From Gallionellales bacterium RIFCSPLOWO2_02_FULL_57_47 (GTDB lineage Bacteria; Pseudomonadota; Gammaproteobacteria; Burkholderiales; Gallionellaceae), in the NCBI GenBank assembly GCA_001801175.1, contig MGWZ01000120.1:1-40452 (forward strand): 40,452 nucleotides of DNA. Reading direction: 5' to 3'. The position numbers and the translations under genes were made by a program. Each line of letters opens with the position of its first letter. Position 1 is the stretch's first letter. Shown here one piece after another: positions 1 to 7,462 of this stretch. The notes beneath the pieces were generated by a model. It worked only from the letters and a program-made list of their open reading frames with translations, did no database searches and had not been told where the DNA came from.

Positions 1-57
1 ATCGAAAAAGTCGGGCTCAAAAGGCTGACAAAGTGGAAAAAATTGGACGCTGATTAG
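1..57 (+). CDS. Possible 3' end of an upstream transposition gene (partial)
   Basis: Frame 1 is open from the window edge to a TAG at 55-57 and reads a short basic, Lys-rich tail. By analogy with Tn7-like elements, the gene upstream of tniQ would be an AAA+ regulator (TnsC/TniB), so this could be its C-terminus. That is inference from position only. Frame 3 is also open to a TGA at 51-53, so even the frame is uncertain. Confidence 0.2.
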   Translation: MEKVGLKRLTKWKKLDAD

Positions 58-76
58 TGGAAAGTATTGGGCGCTG
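34..76. repeat. Imperfect 20-bp direct repeat
   Basis: Two adjacent copies of a GTGGAAA-nn-ATTGG-n-CGCTG unit lie at about 34-52 and 57-75. They differ by a few bases and are separated by ATTA. They sit between the putative end of the upstream gene and the small frame that begins at 88. Function unknown; they could be binding sites or a chance tandem duplication. Confidence 0.4.
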
Positions 77-87
77 TTTGACAATTT

Positions 88-261
88 ATGGCAAAGGCCG
101 CAAAGTCTTTGAAGCTTTTGGGGCGAATTCGCCAAGAAATTGAACAAGGAGAAGACAAGGTCAAGGGTGCCACCTATGGCGAATCATATTTCGCCGGAAA
201 ATTGTTAGACGATGTCATTACGAAAATGAAAAGGCAAACGGTCAATGCTGGAGAACTTTGA
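88..261 (+). CDS. Small unknown protein (57 aa) overlapping tniQ start
   Basis: An ATG at 88 opens a 57-residue frame that ends in TGA at 259-261, overlapping the first 17 bases of the TniQ gene. The product is charged and helical-looking, rich in Lys, Glu and Gln. No family is recognised and no clear Shine-Dalgarno is visible, so it may be a leader or a small accessory gene of the transposon. The overlap would allow translational coupling to tniQ. It could also be a chance frame. Confidence 0.35.
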   Translation: MAKAAKSLKLLGRIRQEIEQGEDKVKGATYGESYFAGKLLDDVITKMKRQTVNAGEL

Positions 262-1585
262 CATTTTTGATGGGGACGCAGATGTCTATTTCGACCCTCT
301 GGTGATGCCCAGACTACGCCCCGCAACTATTTTGTATGATCTTGAACCAATCGGGGTAGGAACTGGCGCGTGCGAGTCTTTGCGGGGCTACTTTGACAGG
401 CTAGCGGATTCCCACAGGGTAAACCCTACTGCTTTGATTGAAGATGTTATTGCTCAACACTTAAGAGGGCTGCCGGGATATTCGATTCGCATCACTACTC
501 GGAGTAAACAATTATCTCGCCATTTCATCTCGGGTGGTGCTTCAACAGAAAGCATAACCAAGGTGCTGGTTAAGCTAACTGGTGTTCAAGAATTGGATTC
601 GTGCACTATGCTACCAACCAGAGGGATTATCGGGACAAGAGGCCTAATTAGAAGTCGCAGCTGCCATTGCCCTCTGTGCTTTCAGGCGGTAAAGTCAAAA
701 CCAAGATATGCACAGCTTCTTTGGGAAGTAGAATGTGTTACAGCATGCCCTATTCACAACATAAAATTTGTTGAATCAGTATGTGGTGCTGAACGTAGTG
801 TTTACACACACAAACCCCAGAAAAAACTTCTCTCGGGGGTTTGTTCAAAATGCGGAAGTATTGGCTACTGCTGCCGAAACGATACGGTTACTACCGCATC
901 AAGTGTTGAAATATGGAAAGCTCAGCAAGTAGCCGAGTTGATTTTGCACCTTCCTAAAGCGGCAACGATTTTTTCGCAGGAACGCACGATTTATGGATTG
1001 AAGGAGCTTGTAACAAAATCCACAAATGGAGTGAGTGCCATAGTTGCTAATAACGCAGGAATATATAAATCCGTTCTGTGGGGATGGATGAACGGACGGT
1101 TTCCACCTAATCTGCCACAGTTACTAGATATCTGTTTATCGACAGGCGTCTCCTTGGTCAGCGTACTAAAGGGAGAGCCATCAGAATGTGAATGCCCGAG
1201 GCAGATTTCAATAATTAGGGCAAAACCCAGAAAAGACAGAGCCAGTTACGAAGAAAGGGAAAGTGCACTGCGCCAAGCTCTGTCTGCGACACCGTCTATC
1301 AGTATTGCTGCAGTGGCACGCAAACTAAAGTTGCACAGAACGACACTGATAGGTCAATTTCCTGAATTGGCTACTCGCATAATTAAGCGATTTAGTGAAT
1401 TCCGAAAAGAATCGAGTGTTAACCGTCGTCAGCATGACTTAGAAGTTGCAGGAGCAATGATAAAAAAATTGAGGGATGCCGGAGTTCCATGCACCCATAG
1501 AAATTTCAGTAAACTTACAAACCAATATCTTCTGCCCGAGACTTCATTATGGGTGGCTCTTAGGAAGCTGCTCTCTGAGGAGTGA
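245..1585 (+). CDS. tniQ: TniQ/TnsD-family transposon targeting protein
   Basis: A 446-residue protein of the TniQ family, which in Tn7-like and Tn5053-like transposons selects the target and bridges it to the AAA+ regulator (TnsC/TniB). The N-terminal part shows the family pattern: a Glu-Ser-Leu motif near residue 44, then a zinc ribbon with C142-x2-C145, C164, C168-P-x-H171 and C200-x2-C203. The C-terminal half holds two helix-turn-helix-like stretches, at about residues 255-300 and 345-380, as expected of a TnsD-like protein that reads a specific attachment site. It is followed after 27 bases by a repeat-rich segment that looks like a transposon end, and then by tRNA-Ser. No transposase lies inside the window, so it is the last gene of an element extending to the left. 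The start at 245 has only a weak ribosome binding site. Confidence 0.8.
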   Translation: MLENFDIFDGDADVYFDPLVMPRLRPATILYDLEPIGVGTGACESLRGYFDRLADSHRVNPTALIEDVIAQHLRGLPGYSIRITTRSKQLSRHFISGGASTESITKVLVKLTGVQELDSCTMLPTRGIIGTRGLIRSRSCHCPLCFQAVKSKPRYAQLLWEVECVTACPIHNIKFVESVCGAERSVYTHKPQKKLLSGVCSKCGSIGYCCRNDTVTTASSVEIWKAQQVAELILHLPKAATIFSQERTIYGLKELVTKSTNGVSAIVANNAGIYKSVLWGWMNGRFPPNLPQLLDICLSTGVSLVSVLKGEPSECECPRQISIIRAKPRKDRASYEERESALRQALSATPSISIAAVARKLKLHRTTLIGQFPELATRIIKRFSEFRKESSVNRRQHDLEVAGAMIKKLRDAGVPCTHRNFSKLTNQYLLPETSLWVALRKLLSEE

Positions 1586-1612
1586 CTCAAGTATGTAAGT
1601 TAGATGGCTAAC

Positions 1613-1699
1613 TGTGTGGAGGAAATTAAGCATAACGTGTCGCTAATTCCAATTAAGCATAACGTGTCATTCGCGACAATTTATACTTAATTCCACACA
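1613..1699. mobile_element. Putative Tn7-like transposon end with repeated binding sites
   Basis: The segment begins TGTGTGGA (1613-1620) and ends TCCACACA (1692-1699), so it is bounded by an inverted repeat. Between these lie two exact direct copies of AATTAAGCATAACGTGTC (1624-1641 and 1651-1668, a 27-bp period) and a third, inverted copy matching at 16 of 19 bases (about 1674-1692). Multiple transposase-binding repeats just inside a TGT...ACA-type terminus are typical of Tn7-like ends. The end lies directly after tniQ and 25 bp from the 3' end of tRNA-Ser. The other end is outside the window, so the terminus and a target-site duplication cannot be confirmed. Confidence 0.6.
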
Positions 1700-1724
1700 A
1701 TACAGCAGACTGCGGGGGTTTGTT

Positions 1725-1814
1725 TGGCGGAGGGCGTGAGATTCGAACTCACGAAGGGCGCGAACCCTTGCCAGTTTTCAAGACTGGTGCCTTCAACCGC
1801 TCGGCCAGCCCTCC
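1725..1814 (-). tRNA. serT: tRNA-Ser(TGA)
   Basis: Read on the minus strand from 1814, the sequence folds as a class II tRNA. The acceptor GGAGGGC pairs with GCCCTCC, the anticodon stem is CCAGT/ACTGG around the loop CTTGAAA, there is a long variable arm, a T-arm with GTTCGAATC, and an encoded CCA at 1725-1727. Anticodon TGA reads UCA and related serine codons. It is intact, although a transposon end sits 25 bp beyond its 3' end. Confidence 0.93.
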
Positions 1815-1838
1815 ATAATTGTTTGTTTCTCGGAACGA

Positions 1839-1950
1839 CTTGCCAGTTTTGGCTCCGACATAACCTGAAGGTTAGTGTCTGCGCCGCAATAAGCCCGCTG
1901 TGCGGGCGTATAGTCAAGACTGGTGCATTCAACCGCTCTGCCAGCCCTCC
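1839..1950 (-). pseudogene. Interrupted tRNA-Ser copy (pseudo-tRNA)
   Basis: Minus-strand bases 1950-1914 repeat the 5' half of the neighbouring tRNA-Ser, from the acceptor GGAGGGC to anticodon TGA, with two D-arm differences. The next 63 bases (1913-1851) are unrelated and contain two small hairpins (GCCCGC/GCGGGC and AACC/GGTT). The tRNA sequence then resumes with AAAACTGGCAAG (1850-1839), the 3' side of the anticodon arm. After that the T-arm and the acceptor 3' strand are missing. It is most simply a degraded tandem tRNA duplicate with an insertion in the anticodon loop. No functional tRNA can form. Confidence 0.6.
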
Positions 1951-2017
1951 GAGGCCGCGCATTCTGAACCAAGCCGCTGACCATGTCCAGAAAAAAGCCG
2001 CTGCGTCCGGAAAAAAG

Positions 2018-2461
2018 CTAACCGCGTATGCAGTCTGCCCAGTTGTTGGGCGTTTCGAAGAGGCGGACTCTCTCCAGGCGCAGGTGGTTGCCGTAGGTGT
2101 CCTGATAAGCGGGCTCGAGAATGTCGAAAGCGACTTGCGCGAGATTTTCTGCGGTTGGCACGACATCGAGAATGACGGTTCGGTGATTCGGCAGGCTTGC
2201 CAGAAAATCGCACACCGCCTTGTCGCCGCGATACGCGAGGAAAGCGTGATCCCACCCGTCAACCAGCTTTTCCCTGGCGATGCGCTTGACGTCGGCGAAA
2301 TCCATCACCATCCCCTGTTCGGATGTCCCTTCGTTGGCGATGATATCGCCGGATAAAGTGATCTCAATTGCGTAGCGATGCCCGTGCAGGTGCCTGCACT
2401 GGCTGTTGTGGTTGGGAATACGATGTCCGGCATCGAATTCCAGGCGGCGTGTAATGAACAT
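2018..2461 (-). CDS. queD: 6-carboxytetrahydropterin synthase (QueD family)
   Basis: A 147-residue member of the 6-pyruvoyl-tetrahydropterin synthase family. QueD converts dihydroneopterin triphosphate to 6-carboxy-5,6,7,8-tetrahydropterin, the second step towards queuosine and other 7-deazaguanines in the cytoplasm. Visible features are the zinc ligands His13 and the HLHGH motif (His26, His28), Cys22 as the likely catalytic thiol, and the conserved DF and WDHAFL segments. Length fits the family. It starts 39 bp after the end of tgpA on the same strand and may be the last gene of that operon, although its function is unrelated. The substrate assignment within the family is by similarity only. 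Confidence 0.88.
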   Translation of the reverse strand: MFITRRLEFDAGHRIPNHNSQCRHLHGHRYAIEITLSGDIIANEGTSEQGMVMDFADVKRIAREKLVDGWDHAFLAYRGDKAVCDFLASLPNHRTVILDVVPTAENLAQVAFDILEPAYQDTYGNHLRLERVRLFETPNNWADCIRG

Positions 2462-2500
2462 ATTGTTTTGCTGGGTTATCGTGGCGCGGATTATACCCTG

Positions 2501-4528
2501 TCAGATTTTCAGGGCACCAGCGCGTAGCAGAAATTCATGCCGCGCCTGCTCATCTCGATCCGCCCCGTAGCGCAATGCGCTGTAGCGCGTGGCGAGATCG
2601 TGAAAGGCATCGGCAAGCTCGGGGCGCACGGCGGCAATGCGTGCCGCATAGTCAAGCGCGCCTTCGTGTGCGGCGCGCGGCAGACCGGCTTTCGCCAATT
2701 TGCGGCACAGTTTGAGCCATGCGGCCTGCACTTTGTCGGGCTGGCGCTTGATCAGGTGGCGCAGCATGAACAGCGCAAACAGCGCGATCACTACCCCCAA
2801 GCCGGATGCCATATTAAGAGCCAGTTTTTGCCAGGTGACGGATTCCATGCCGAGGCGGGTCAGGAAAGCGAATTGGCGTTCGGTGTCATAGCCCAGCACC
2901 CACTGGTTCCACTGGTTGGCAAGCGCGTCCCAGTTCAGGCGCAGGTCGCGCATCCATTGCGGCGGATTGCGCGCCATGAAGGGCAGGGCGGACGTATTGG
3001 ATATCGCGGCAGACAGGCCGCTTTCCAGGCGTGCCGGCGCGATAGCACCGGTCGGGTCAACGCGCACCCAGCCTTGGTTTTTCAGCCAGACTTCCGCCCA
3101 GGCATGGGCATCGGATTGGCGCACGATGTAGTAGTTGCCGACATCGTTGAATTCGCCGCCCAGATAGCCGGTCACCACGCGCGCAGGGACGTTAGCGGCG
3201 CGCATCAGGAACACGAAGGATGAAGCGTAGTATTCGCAGAATCCCTGCTTGCTGCCAAACAGGAAATCATCCACGCTGTGGACGCCGAGCAACGGCGGTT
3301 CGAGTGTGTACTGGAAGCCCTGCTGGTTGAAATAGGACAGTGCGGTACGCACGACAGCATCATCATTCGCGCTGTTGGCGCGCCATTCTGCGGCAAGTTG
3401 TTGCGCGCGCGGATTGAATTGGCCGGGAATCTGCAAGCCGCGCTGAAGCTGCCGTGTTGCTTCCTGCAAATTGGCGCGATAGCCGAGATTCGAGCGTGCC
3501 GCGTAGCGCAGCCGCGCATTTACCGGCTCCTTGCGCATCAACTGAAAGTCGTAAGTGAGTGTGGCCTGCACGGAAAGCTTGTCCGGCATTTCGAGTGCAA
3601 ACAGCCAGGTTTTGTTGTGCGGCTCCAGCGTGACGATGTAATCGGTCTGCTGGCCGAGGTCGGTGAATTGCGGCGCGACGGTGAGCGCGGTTCTGCCGGG
3701 CGTCCAGGTGCGCCCGTCAAATTCCCACAGCACCGGTCCGCGCCAGTACATCTGGTTGCGGGGCGGCGGTTTCCCGTTGTAGCTGACGCGAAACGCCACC
3801 GCATCGGACAGGCTCAAGCGGCTCAAACTGCCCGGCGACATCTTGTCATCCAGCCCGCTGCTGGCATACGCATCCTGCGGCAAGCCCCACAGCGGCCCCT
3901 GCACGCGCGGGAACAGAATGAACAGGATCAGCGTGAGCGGAAGCGCTTGCAGCAACAGCACAGCCGCGATGCGCAAGCGCGGCTTGAGTGCGATGTTTTG
4001 CGCCTGCAGGTGCACCCATGTCGTTACGATCACCATCAAAGCGGCGAGCATGTACAGCGCGGTAGGAATGCTCTGCGAGTAAAAAAAATTGGTGATGATG
4101 ATGAAGCAGGCCAGATAGATCAGCGCCATCGCGTCGCGCGGTTTGCGCAGTTCCATCAGCTTGAGCGCGGCGAGCAGCATCAGCAGAGTGACGCCGACCT
4201 CCCGTCCGAACAGAGTGCGGAAGTTGACCGCGATCCCGCCTATGCCGGCAAAGGTGATCAGCATCAGCAGCCAGCGTTTCGGCAGCGGGTCGTCGCTCCG
4301 ACACGGTGGGGCGGAGCCCTCTGGTGCGGGAGGAGAGACTGGGCGGCCATTCCCGCAATCGGCTCGCTTCGCGAGTAACGTGTCATGGCCGCCGCTGTAG
4401 GCAAGATAAGCCCGCCACAGCAGCAGGCCCAGGCACAAGCTACTGACCCATAGCGGCAGATGCTCGGCGTGCGGCGCGATGACCATCAGGATGCTGAGCA
4501 GGAGTCCGTAGGTGAGATGCTTGCTCAT
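2501..4528 (-). CDS. tgpA: TgpA-like transglutaminase-core membrane protein with an in-frame repeat insertion
   Basis: A 675-residue inner-membrane protein. It has a block of N-terminal transmembrane helices (about residues 5-40 and 85-205), a periplasmic domain with a transglutaminase/protease core, and one more helix near residue 575, followed by a cytoplasmic tail. The catalytic triad is visible as Cys431 (KQGFCEYYAS), His475 (SDAHAWAEVW) and Asp491 (RVDPT). The layout matches the DUF3488/TgpA family. Such proteins accompany MoxR and DUF58 genes, as here, and act in envelope processes that are poorly defined. Residues of about 46-80 (Gly, Pro, Ser and Arg rich) do not belong to the fold: they are the translation of a 103-nt double-hairpin repeat at 4291-4393, inserted in frame in the first cytoplasmic or periplasmic loop. 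Confidence 0.87.
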   Translation of the reverse strand: MSKHLTYGLLLSILMVIAPHAEHLPLWVSSLCLGLLLWRAYLAYSGGHDTLLAKRADCGNGRPVSPPAPEGSAPPCRSDDPLPKRWLLMLITFAGIGGIAVNFRTLFGREVGVTLLMLLAALKLMELRKPRDAMALIYLACFIIITNFFYSQSIPTALYMLAALMVIVTTWVHLQAQNIALKPRLRIAAVLLLQALPLTLILFILFPRVQGPLWGLPQDAYASSGLDDKMSPGSLSRLSLSDAVAFRVSYNGKPPPRNQMYWRGPVLWEFDGRTWTPGRTALTVAPQFTDLGQQTDYIVTLEPHNKTWLFALEMPDKLSVQATLTYDFQLMRKEPVNARLRYAARSNLGYRANLQEATRQLQRGLQIPGQFNPRAQQLAAEWRANSANDDAVVRTALSYFNQQGFQYTLEPPLLGVHSVDDFLFGSKQGFCEYYASSFVFLMRAANVPARVVTGYLGGEFNDVGNYYIVRQSDAHAWAEVWLKNQGWVRVDPTGAIAPARLESGLSAAISNTSALPFMARNPPQWMRDLRLNWDALANQWNQWVLGYDTERQFAFLTRLGMESVTWQKLALNMASGLGVVIALFALFMLRHLIKRQPDKVQAAWLKLCRKLAKAGLPRAAHEGALDYAARIAAVRPELADAFHDLATRYSALRYGADRDEQARHEFLLRAGALKI
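4291..4393 (+). repeat. Double-hairpin element, copy A (inside tgpA)
   Basis: Two hairpins in tandem. Hairpin 1 spans 4291-4340: arm 4291-4299, invariant core 4300-4331, arm 4332-4340, with 7 of 9 arm bases pairing. Hairpin 2 spans 4342-4393: arm 4342-4350 (GGCGGCCAT), core 4351-4382, two bases, arm 4385-4393 (ATGGCCGCC), a perfect pairing. The core of hairpin 2 has its own apical stem CTCGC-TTC-GCGAG. Copy B at 18438-18540 is the same length with the same cores but different arms. The element is read through by tgpA on the opposite strand without a stop. A 10-bp near-direct repeat, GGyCGyCGCT, flanks it. Confidence 0.85.
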
Positions 4529-4639
4529 GATTTCCCTCTTCTTCTGCTTGTCTCCAACTTGTGGGAGAGGTCACAGTCGTCAATTTTTCGCTTGAATTGA
4601 ATCCCATGAATCTGTGTGTGGTGTGTGGTGAGATCGGGC

Positions 4640-4659
4640 GTATGGCAATACGCCCTTCG
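4640..4659. repeat. Intergenic hairpin between DUF58 gene and tgpA
   Basis: GGGCGTAT-ggc-ATACGCCC forms a perfect 8-bp stem in the 140-bp space between the DUF58 gene and tgpA. It could be a REP-like remnant or reduce expression of the downstream gene. No U-tract follows on the minus strand, so it is not a standard terminator. Confidence 0.45.
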
Positions 4660-4668
4660 GTATGAGGT

Positions 4669-5811
4669 TCATGGGTAGGGGGTGGGGAGAGGGACGTTCT
4701 GCTGCGGCAGATTGAACAGCGCGATCCGGTGCAGGCATTCATCCCGATGCGCCGTGCCATTGTCGGGCGGCAGTTCGCCGCCCGGCAAACGCAGCCCATA
4801 GTGCAGACCCTGCGCTTCGGCATCCAGCACCCAGCGCGCCATGCGCGATAATTTTTCATCTTCGCTGCGATCCGGGGCGTCTGAAAAATCCAGCCACAAT
4901 TCCTCGCCGACCGGCGTGGAGAATTGCTTTACCTGCAAGCCGCGTTCGCGCGCATAGGCTTTCCACGAGATGCGCGGCAAGGGATCGCCCGCGACGTAAG
5001 TTCGCAACCCGGCAAAATCGTCATCGCCGGTAATGCTGCGCTTGCCGGTGCCGCCCGGTGAATTGCCGAACGGCAGCGGCGCATCGCTCAAGGGCTTTGG
5101 ATAAACCAGGCAACGCGTATCGAAGTGCAGATACGACCAGGAGTAAAACAATCCTAGCGGAAATTCGGTATACAGCGTCAGGCGGCCCATTTCCAGCCAG
5201 CCGCGCTTTGTGGCGGCCAGCGGGAATGCAACCACGCTGTCCTGCCGGGCGGGGACATCGAAGCAGGTGATGCGGCGATTGCTGTTGCGCTGCCGCCACA
5301 GACGGAACGCCGCGATGTGGCCTATGGTTTTACCGGCGCGTATTTCTTTGGAAAGCTGTTCTTTTGTGGGAATGCCGTCGCCGTTGCTTTCGCGCAGCCC
5401 CCGCAAGGAGGACGCCGCGAGGTGACCAACGGCTTCGCCGTTACCTCCGCGCAGGCAAAGCTGGTAGCGCGGCAGTTTGCTGCGGTTATGGAAGTGCAAT
5501 ATGAATTGCGCGGTTTCCCCGCTGAACACCGCATCGGCACGGCCGGGGCTGATCTCCAAATGTGCCAGATTGCGGAAGGCGTGCAGCATCGACATCACCG
5601 CCATCATTGCCAGCAGAAAGGTCAGGACATAGCCGAGGCTGAGGTTGTAGTTGATGTCGCCGAGCAGCATCAGCACCAGCACAAGGGCGAGCATGAATCC
5701 CTGTCTGGTGGGGATAATGAAGATGCGGCGTTGCGTGAGCGTGACCGTGCCATGCTCGATTTTTGGGCGGAACAGCCAGTTGCGAAAACGGGTTATTAAC
5801 CTGGTTAGCAT
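4669..5811 (-). CDS. DUF58 domain protein
   Basis: A 380-residue protein with two adjacent N-terminal transmembrane helices (about residues 33-75), then a soluble part ending in the DUF58 domain. The family signature is visible as GDDDFAGLRTYVAGDPLPRISWKAYAR near residues 262-290, where a short von Willebrand-like fold begins. DUF58 proteins are encoded with MoxR AAA+ ATPases and transglutaminase-core proteins and are thought to act with them on envelope targets. The biochemical role is unknown. It lies between moxR (58 bp upstream) and tgpA on the same strand, as in other genomes. Confidence 0.87.
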   Translation of the reverse strand: MLTRLITRFRNWLFRPKIEHGTVTLTQRRIFIIPTRQGFMLALVLVLMLLGDINYNLSLGYVLTFLLAMMAVMSMLHAFRNLAHLEISPGRADAVFSGETAQFILHFHNRSKLPRYQLCLRGGNGEAVGHLAASSLRGLRESNGDGIPTKEQLSKEIRAGKTIGHIAAFRLWRQRNSNRRITCFDVPARQDSVVAFPLAATKRGWLEMGRLTLYTEFPLGLFYSWSYLHFDTRCLVYPKPLSDAPLPFGNSPGGTGKRSITGDDDFAGLRTYVAGDPLPRISWKAYARERGLQVKQFSTPVGEELWLDFSDAPDRSEDEKLSRMARWVLDAEAQGLHYGLRLPGGELPPDNGTAHRDECLHRIALFNLPQQNVPLPTPYP

Positions 5812-5869
5812 GGTGTTATGTCCTCACCTCTTTCGCCTTTGGCAGCACCATTCCGAAAGGGTGCGCGGA

Positions 5870-6787
5870 TTACGGAATCGCCACAGCCTCAACCAACTCC
5901 CGCACCAGCACATCGCTGTTTTGTTTCGAGTATTCGCCGACCGCCTGCAGGCGGTGGCTGACCACGCCGGGCAGCACGGCTTGCACATCTTCGGGAAGCA
6001 CGGCATCGCGCTCATCCAGCAAAGCCCAGGCACGTGCGGCGGACAGCAGCGCGAGCCCGGCGCGCGGCGACAGGCCGTGGGTGTAGCGCGCCGACTCGCG
6101 CGTTTGGCGCAGGATGGCTTGAACGTAGTCGAGCAGTGCTGGGGAGACAAACACCTCCCGGACACGCTTTTGCAGCGCGAGCAGTTCGCTGCTTTCCATT
6201 TGCGGGCTGAGCTGGGCGACGATCTCGCGCCTGTCCACGCCGGATAACAAACCGCGCTCGGCTTGCGCGTCGGGATAGCCCATCTGGATGCGCATCAAAA
6301 ACCGGTCGAGCTGCGACTCCGGCAGCGGGAACGTGCCGACCTGATGCGCCGGGTTCTGCGTGGCGATGACGAAAAAAGGAGAGGGCAGGGCGCGCGTCTT
6401 CCCTTCGATGGTCACCTGCTGCTCCTCCATCGCTTCGAGCAGCGCGCTCTGCGCCTTGGGCGTGGCGCGATTGATTTCATCCGCCAGTATCATTTGCGCG
6501 AAAATCGGGCCGGGATGGAACTCGAACTTGCCGCTGTCGCGCTGATACACCGACACGCCGAGGATGTCGGCAGGCAGCAGGTCGCTGGTGAACTGGATGC
6601 GCTGGAACTGCAAGCCCAGGGTGTGAGACAGAACATGTGCCAGCGTCGTCTTGCCGACCCCGGGCATATCCTCGATAAGCAAATGGCCGCGCGCCAGCAG
6701 ACAAGTGAGCGCGAGCCGGATTTGCCGGGGTTTGCCGAGGATGATTTTTTCGGCTTGCTGGATGACGTCGCGCAGAGATTGGCTCAT
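5870..6787 (-). CDS. moxR: MoxR-family AAA+ ATPase
   Basis: A 305-residue MoxR-type AAA+ ATPase, thought to act as a chaperone that activates partner proteins such as the DUF58 and TgpA products encoded next. Walker A is GVGKTT (Lys46), Walker B is ILADEINR (Asp103, Glu104), followed by the sensor segment VIATQNP and the arginine-finger region PESQLDRFLM. Length and motif order are standard. Its ATG overlaps the stop of the upstream Mth938-like gene by 4 bases (ATGA), which implies translational coupling at the head of the operon. Confidence 0.92.
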   Translation of the reverse strand: MSQSLRDVIQQAEKIILGKPRQIRLALTCLLARGHLLIEDMPGVGKTTLAHVLSHTLGLQFQRIQFTSDLLPADILGVSVYQRDSGKFEFHPGPIFAQMILADEINRATPKAQSALLEAMEEQQVTIEGKTRALPSPFFVIATQNPAHQVGTFPLPESQLDRFLMRIQMGYPDAQAERGLLSGVDRREIVAQLSPQMESSELLALQKRVREVFVSPALLDYVQAILRQTRESARYTHGLSPRAGLALLSAARAWALLDERDAVLPEDVQAVLPGVVSHRLQAVGEYSKQNSDVLVRELVEAVAIP

Positions 6788-7191
6788 GTTGTACCCGGCT
6801 TAATAAGGATTGCGGCAACCACTTTGCGATCTTCAGCGACCAGTATGTTGTAGGTGCGACAGGCCGCCGGAGTGGTCATGAACTCAACGCCGATGCCCGC
6901 ATCGGCCAGCGCGCGATACAGGCGCGGATGGGGGAAGCGTTGCGTTGCGCCGGTGCCGAGCAACAGCACGTCCGGTTTGAAGTCGAGAAAATAGGCAAAA
7001 TGCGCTTCAGTCAATTCGTCAAATCCGGCGGCAGTCCAGTCGCAGCGAACCTCTCCAGCCAGCACAACGATGCTGCGATCATAGCGTTCGCCGTTGACCA
7101 TGACGTGATCCGTGCCATGGGCGGTGAACAGTTTGGTGTCGCCGAGATTGGTCAGTTGCAGTTTCAAGATAACCTCGCTTGTGTGCGGCAT
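6784..7191 (-). CDS. Mth938-like (DUF498) domain protein
   Basis: A small protein of the Mth938/DUF498 family, which is also found as the NDUFAF3-like assembly factor fold in eukaryotes. Its bacterial function is not known. The core runs from GDTKLFTAHGTD through the conserved LLLGTGATQRFP segment to the C-terminal TPAACRTYNILVAEDRKVVAAI region. The longest frame begins at 7230. An ATG at 7191 and a TTG at 7167 preceded by GAGG are both better starts for a family member, and I favour one of these. It overlaps moxR by 4 bases and heads the operon moxR-DUF58-tgpA(-queD). Confidence 0.8.
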   Translation of the reverse strand: MPHTSEVILKLQLTNLGDTKLFTAHGTDHVMVNGERYDRSIVVLAGEVRCDWTAAGFDELTEAHFAYFLDFKPDVLLLGTGATQRFPHPRLYRALADAGIGVEFMTTPAACRTYNILVAEDRKVVAAILIKPGTT

Positions 7192-7247
7192 GAATGTCGG
7201 GAGTTTAGGGTTTGGCGCCGGATGCGTCAAACCGCGGCGGCATGCGC

Positions 7248-7285
7248 CGTAGCCTGGATGCAGGCCGAAGGCCGAAATCCGGGGT
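7248..7285. repeat. REP-like hairpin
   Basis: GTAGCCTGGAT...ATCCGGGG with an inner GGCC-GAA-GGCC makes a short imperfect palindrome in the 230-bp space between two genes. The GTAGCCnGGAT...ATCCGGG pattern resembles interspersed palindromic repeats of many proteobacteria. The rest of 7231-7462 shows no gene. Confidence 0.5.
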
Positions 7286-7462
7286 GAGGGTGAGCGTGCC
7301 CGGGGATGATCTGGATTGCAGAGCCTTTCATCAGGATTGCGCTTGCTTCAGACAAGCACCAACATGCTGAACGCTGTGATGCAACTAATACAGGGGACGA
7401 TCGGGGAGGCTGCTTCCTGTCGGATACTGCAAGGGCACTACAGAAATTGAAGCATTGATAGT

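Noticed and set aside
1839-1950. A genuine tRNA intron in the second tRNA-Ser copy
   Set aside because: The position fits, but the T-arm and 3' acceptor strand are missing after the anticodon arm and the 63-nt insert is too short and unlike a group I intron. Treated as a pseudogene.
1724-2356. Plus- and minus-strand frames of 60-210 codons over 1687-2356
   Set aside because: They run through the tRNA-Ser gene, its broken copy and the antisense of queD, so they are not genes.
3278-4378. Long open frame on the plus strand (366 codons)
   Set aside because: Antisense to tgpA. The tgpA product has transmembrane helices and an intact catalytic triad, while the antisense frame is Arg/His/Gln-rich without any family feature, as expected in GC-rich DNA.
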